NCBI GenBank assembly: GCA_900551015.1
Contig: URUI01000019.1
Location: 1-29,704, forward strand
Length of the DNA stretch: 29,704 nucleotides
Source of the DNA: an uncultured Collinsella sp.
Lineage (GTDB): Bacteria; Actinomycetota; Coriobacteriia; Coriobacteriales; Coriobacteriaceae
Direction: 5' to 3'
In this document: positions 29,383 through 29,704 of the stretch, one piece after another
Position numbering within the stretch: position 1 is the stretch's first letter
Layout: each line of letters starts with the position of its first letter
Program-made: the position numbers and the translations under genes
Notes under the pieces: model-generated
The model's input: the letters and a program-made list of their open reading frames with translations, nothing else
Database searches by the model: none
Told to the model about the DNA's origin: nothing

Positions 29383-29704
29383 TTCCCACATTCATCCGCA
29401 CATGTGCGGGTGAATGTGGGAATCCGATACCCTGAGGGCCGGACCGGCCGGCCCCGGGAGATCGGAGGACGGCATGTCCGGAAAGAGGAAGAAGGGGGCC
29501 GGGAAGGCGGCCCCGAGGGCCTACGGCAGGCTCACCAGGCACGAGCGGGACACGGTCCAGAGGATGCTGGAGCGCGGGGCATCGTGCAGGCAGATCGCGA
29601 GGGAGCTGGGCAGGTCGCCCTCGACGGTGAGCGCCGAGGTGGCGTCGCACAGGTTCGTGACGGCGCCGAAGGCCAGGCGCGGCGAGCGCGTGGACGCCTC
29701 CGCC
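29383..29704 (+). mobile_element. IS30-family insertion sequence, left part (runs off the window)
   Basis: A near-perfect palindrome, 29383-29402 against 29403-29422 (19 of 20 matching), precedes an IS30-type transposase start. Its exact outer end cannot be fixed because the right terminus is outside the window. Base composition jumps to very GC-rich at about 29430, unlike the relaxase region, suggesting a recent insertion from a different source. Confidence 0.65.
29474..29704 (+). CDS. IS30-family transposase, N-terminal fragment (3' end outside window)
   Basis: The frame is open from ATG 29474 to the window edge (77 codons, no stop). The start has GGAGG six bases upstream. After a basic leader (SGKRKKGAGKAAPRAYGRL) comes the IS30 helix-turn-helix: LTRHERDTVQRMLERGASCR followed by QIARELGRSPSTVSAEV, closely matching the family pattern of a conserved RxIAxxLGRSPSTVSxE helix. 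The catalytic DDE domain would lie downstream. The family moves by a copy-paste circular intermediate. Confidence 0.85.
   Translation, partial: MSGKRKKGAGKAAPRAYGRLTRHERDTVQRMLERGASCRQIARELGRSPSTVSAEVASHRFVTAPKARRGERVDASA

Noticed and set aside
21450..29704. Integrative element with att sites at tRNA-Arg
   Set aside because: Accessory genes follow the tRNA, but I found no second copy of the tRNA 3' end and no integrase in the window, so boundaries cannot be claimed.

Overview
The window reads as a chromosome segment of a gut actinobacterium of the class Coriobacteriia, most likely Collinsella or a close relative. The evidence is the high-GC coding sequence, an HspR-type heat-shock regulator beside dnaJ, a mannose-family PTS with a DUF956 gene, multi-cluster FeS/FAD oxidoreductases, and intergenic regions crowded with long perfect palindromes. 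The genus is inferred from overall style, not from a marker gene.

Layout. Positions 1-1153 hold the end of a zinc-finger-less dnaJ followed by hspR. Positions 1161-5680 hold an aconitase-superfamily hydratase and two single-pass membrane or secreted proteins of unknown function. These are separated by several families of palindromic repeats, including three copies of one 35-bp hairpin. Next come clpB (5858-8485), a tiny Pro-rich acidic protein, an AAA_14/DUF4143 ATPase behind a 25-bp perfect inverted repeat, and on the minus strand a membrane-anchored protein with a long acidic N-terminus. From 12134 to 16834 lies a likely regulatory unit: a polytopic membrane protein (DUF5692-like) and a tetR gene on the minus strand, facing a 925-residue FeS/FAD oxidoreductase. 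Two TTGAC-N5-GTCAA palindromes sit between them. hypA (TTG start) follows.

Positions 17862-21144 hold a mannose-family PTS operon (fused EIIAB, EIIC, EIID) and a DUF956 gene. A 62-bp-period array of palindromes then leads to a tRNA-Arg(CCT).

Downstream of the tRNA the sequence changes to AT-richer, repeat-rich DNA and accessory genes. There is a small XRE regulator that looks leaderless, transcribed from a symmetric divergent promoter/operator, and a 1118-residue sortase-anchored surface protein with a CAP domain set between two Ala-rich coiled-coil stalks. A secreted protein with a C2H2-like cysteine/histidine cluster follows, then a hairpin-rich candidate oriT, mobC and a relaxase. After these come a 41-codon hydrophobic peptide whose mRNA ends can pair, as in type I toxins, and the 5' end of an IS30-family element. 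This end is best read as part of a mobilizable element carrying a surface adhesin; no integrase or replication gene is visible in the window.

The most unusual items are the symmetric XRE promoter, the type I toxin-like locus, the operator-like palindrome cluster before the DUF4143 ATPase, the TetR/DUF5692/flavoprotein unit, and the dense set of different palindromic repeat families, several sharing a GGGGAC core.
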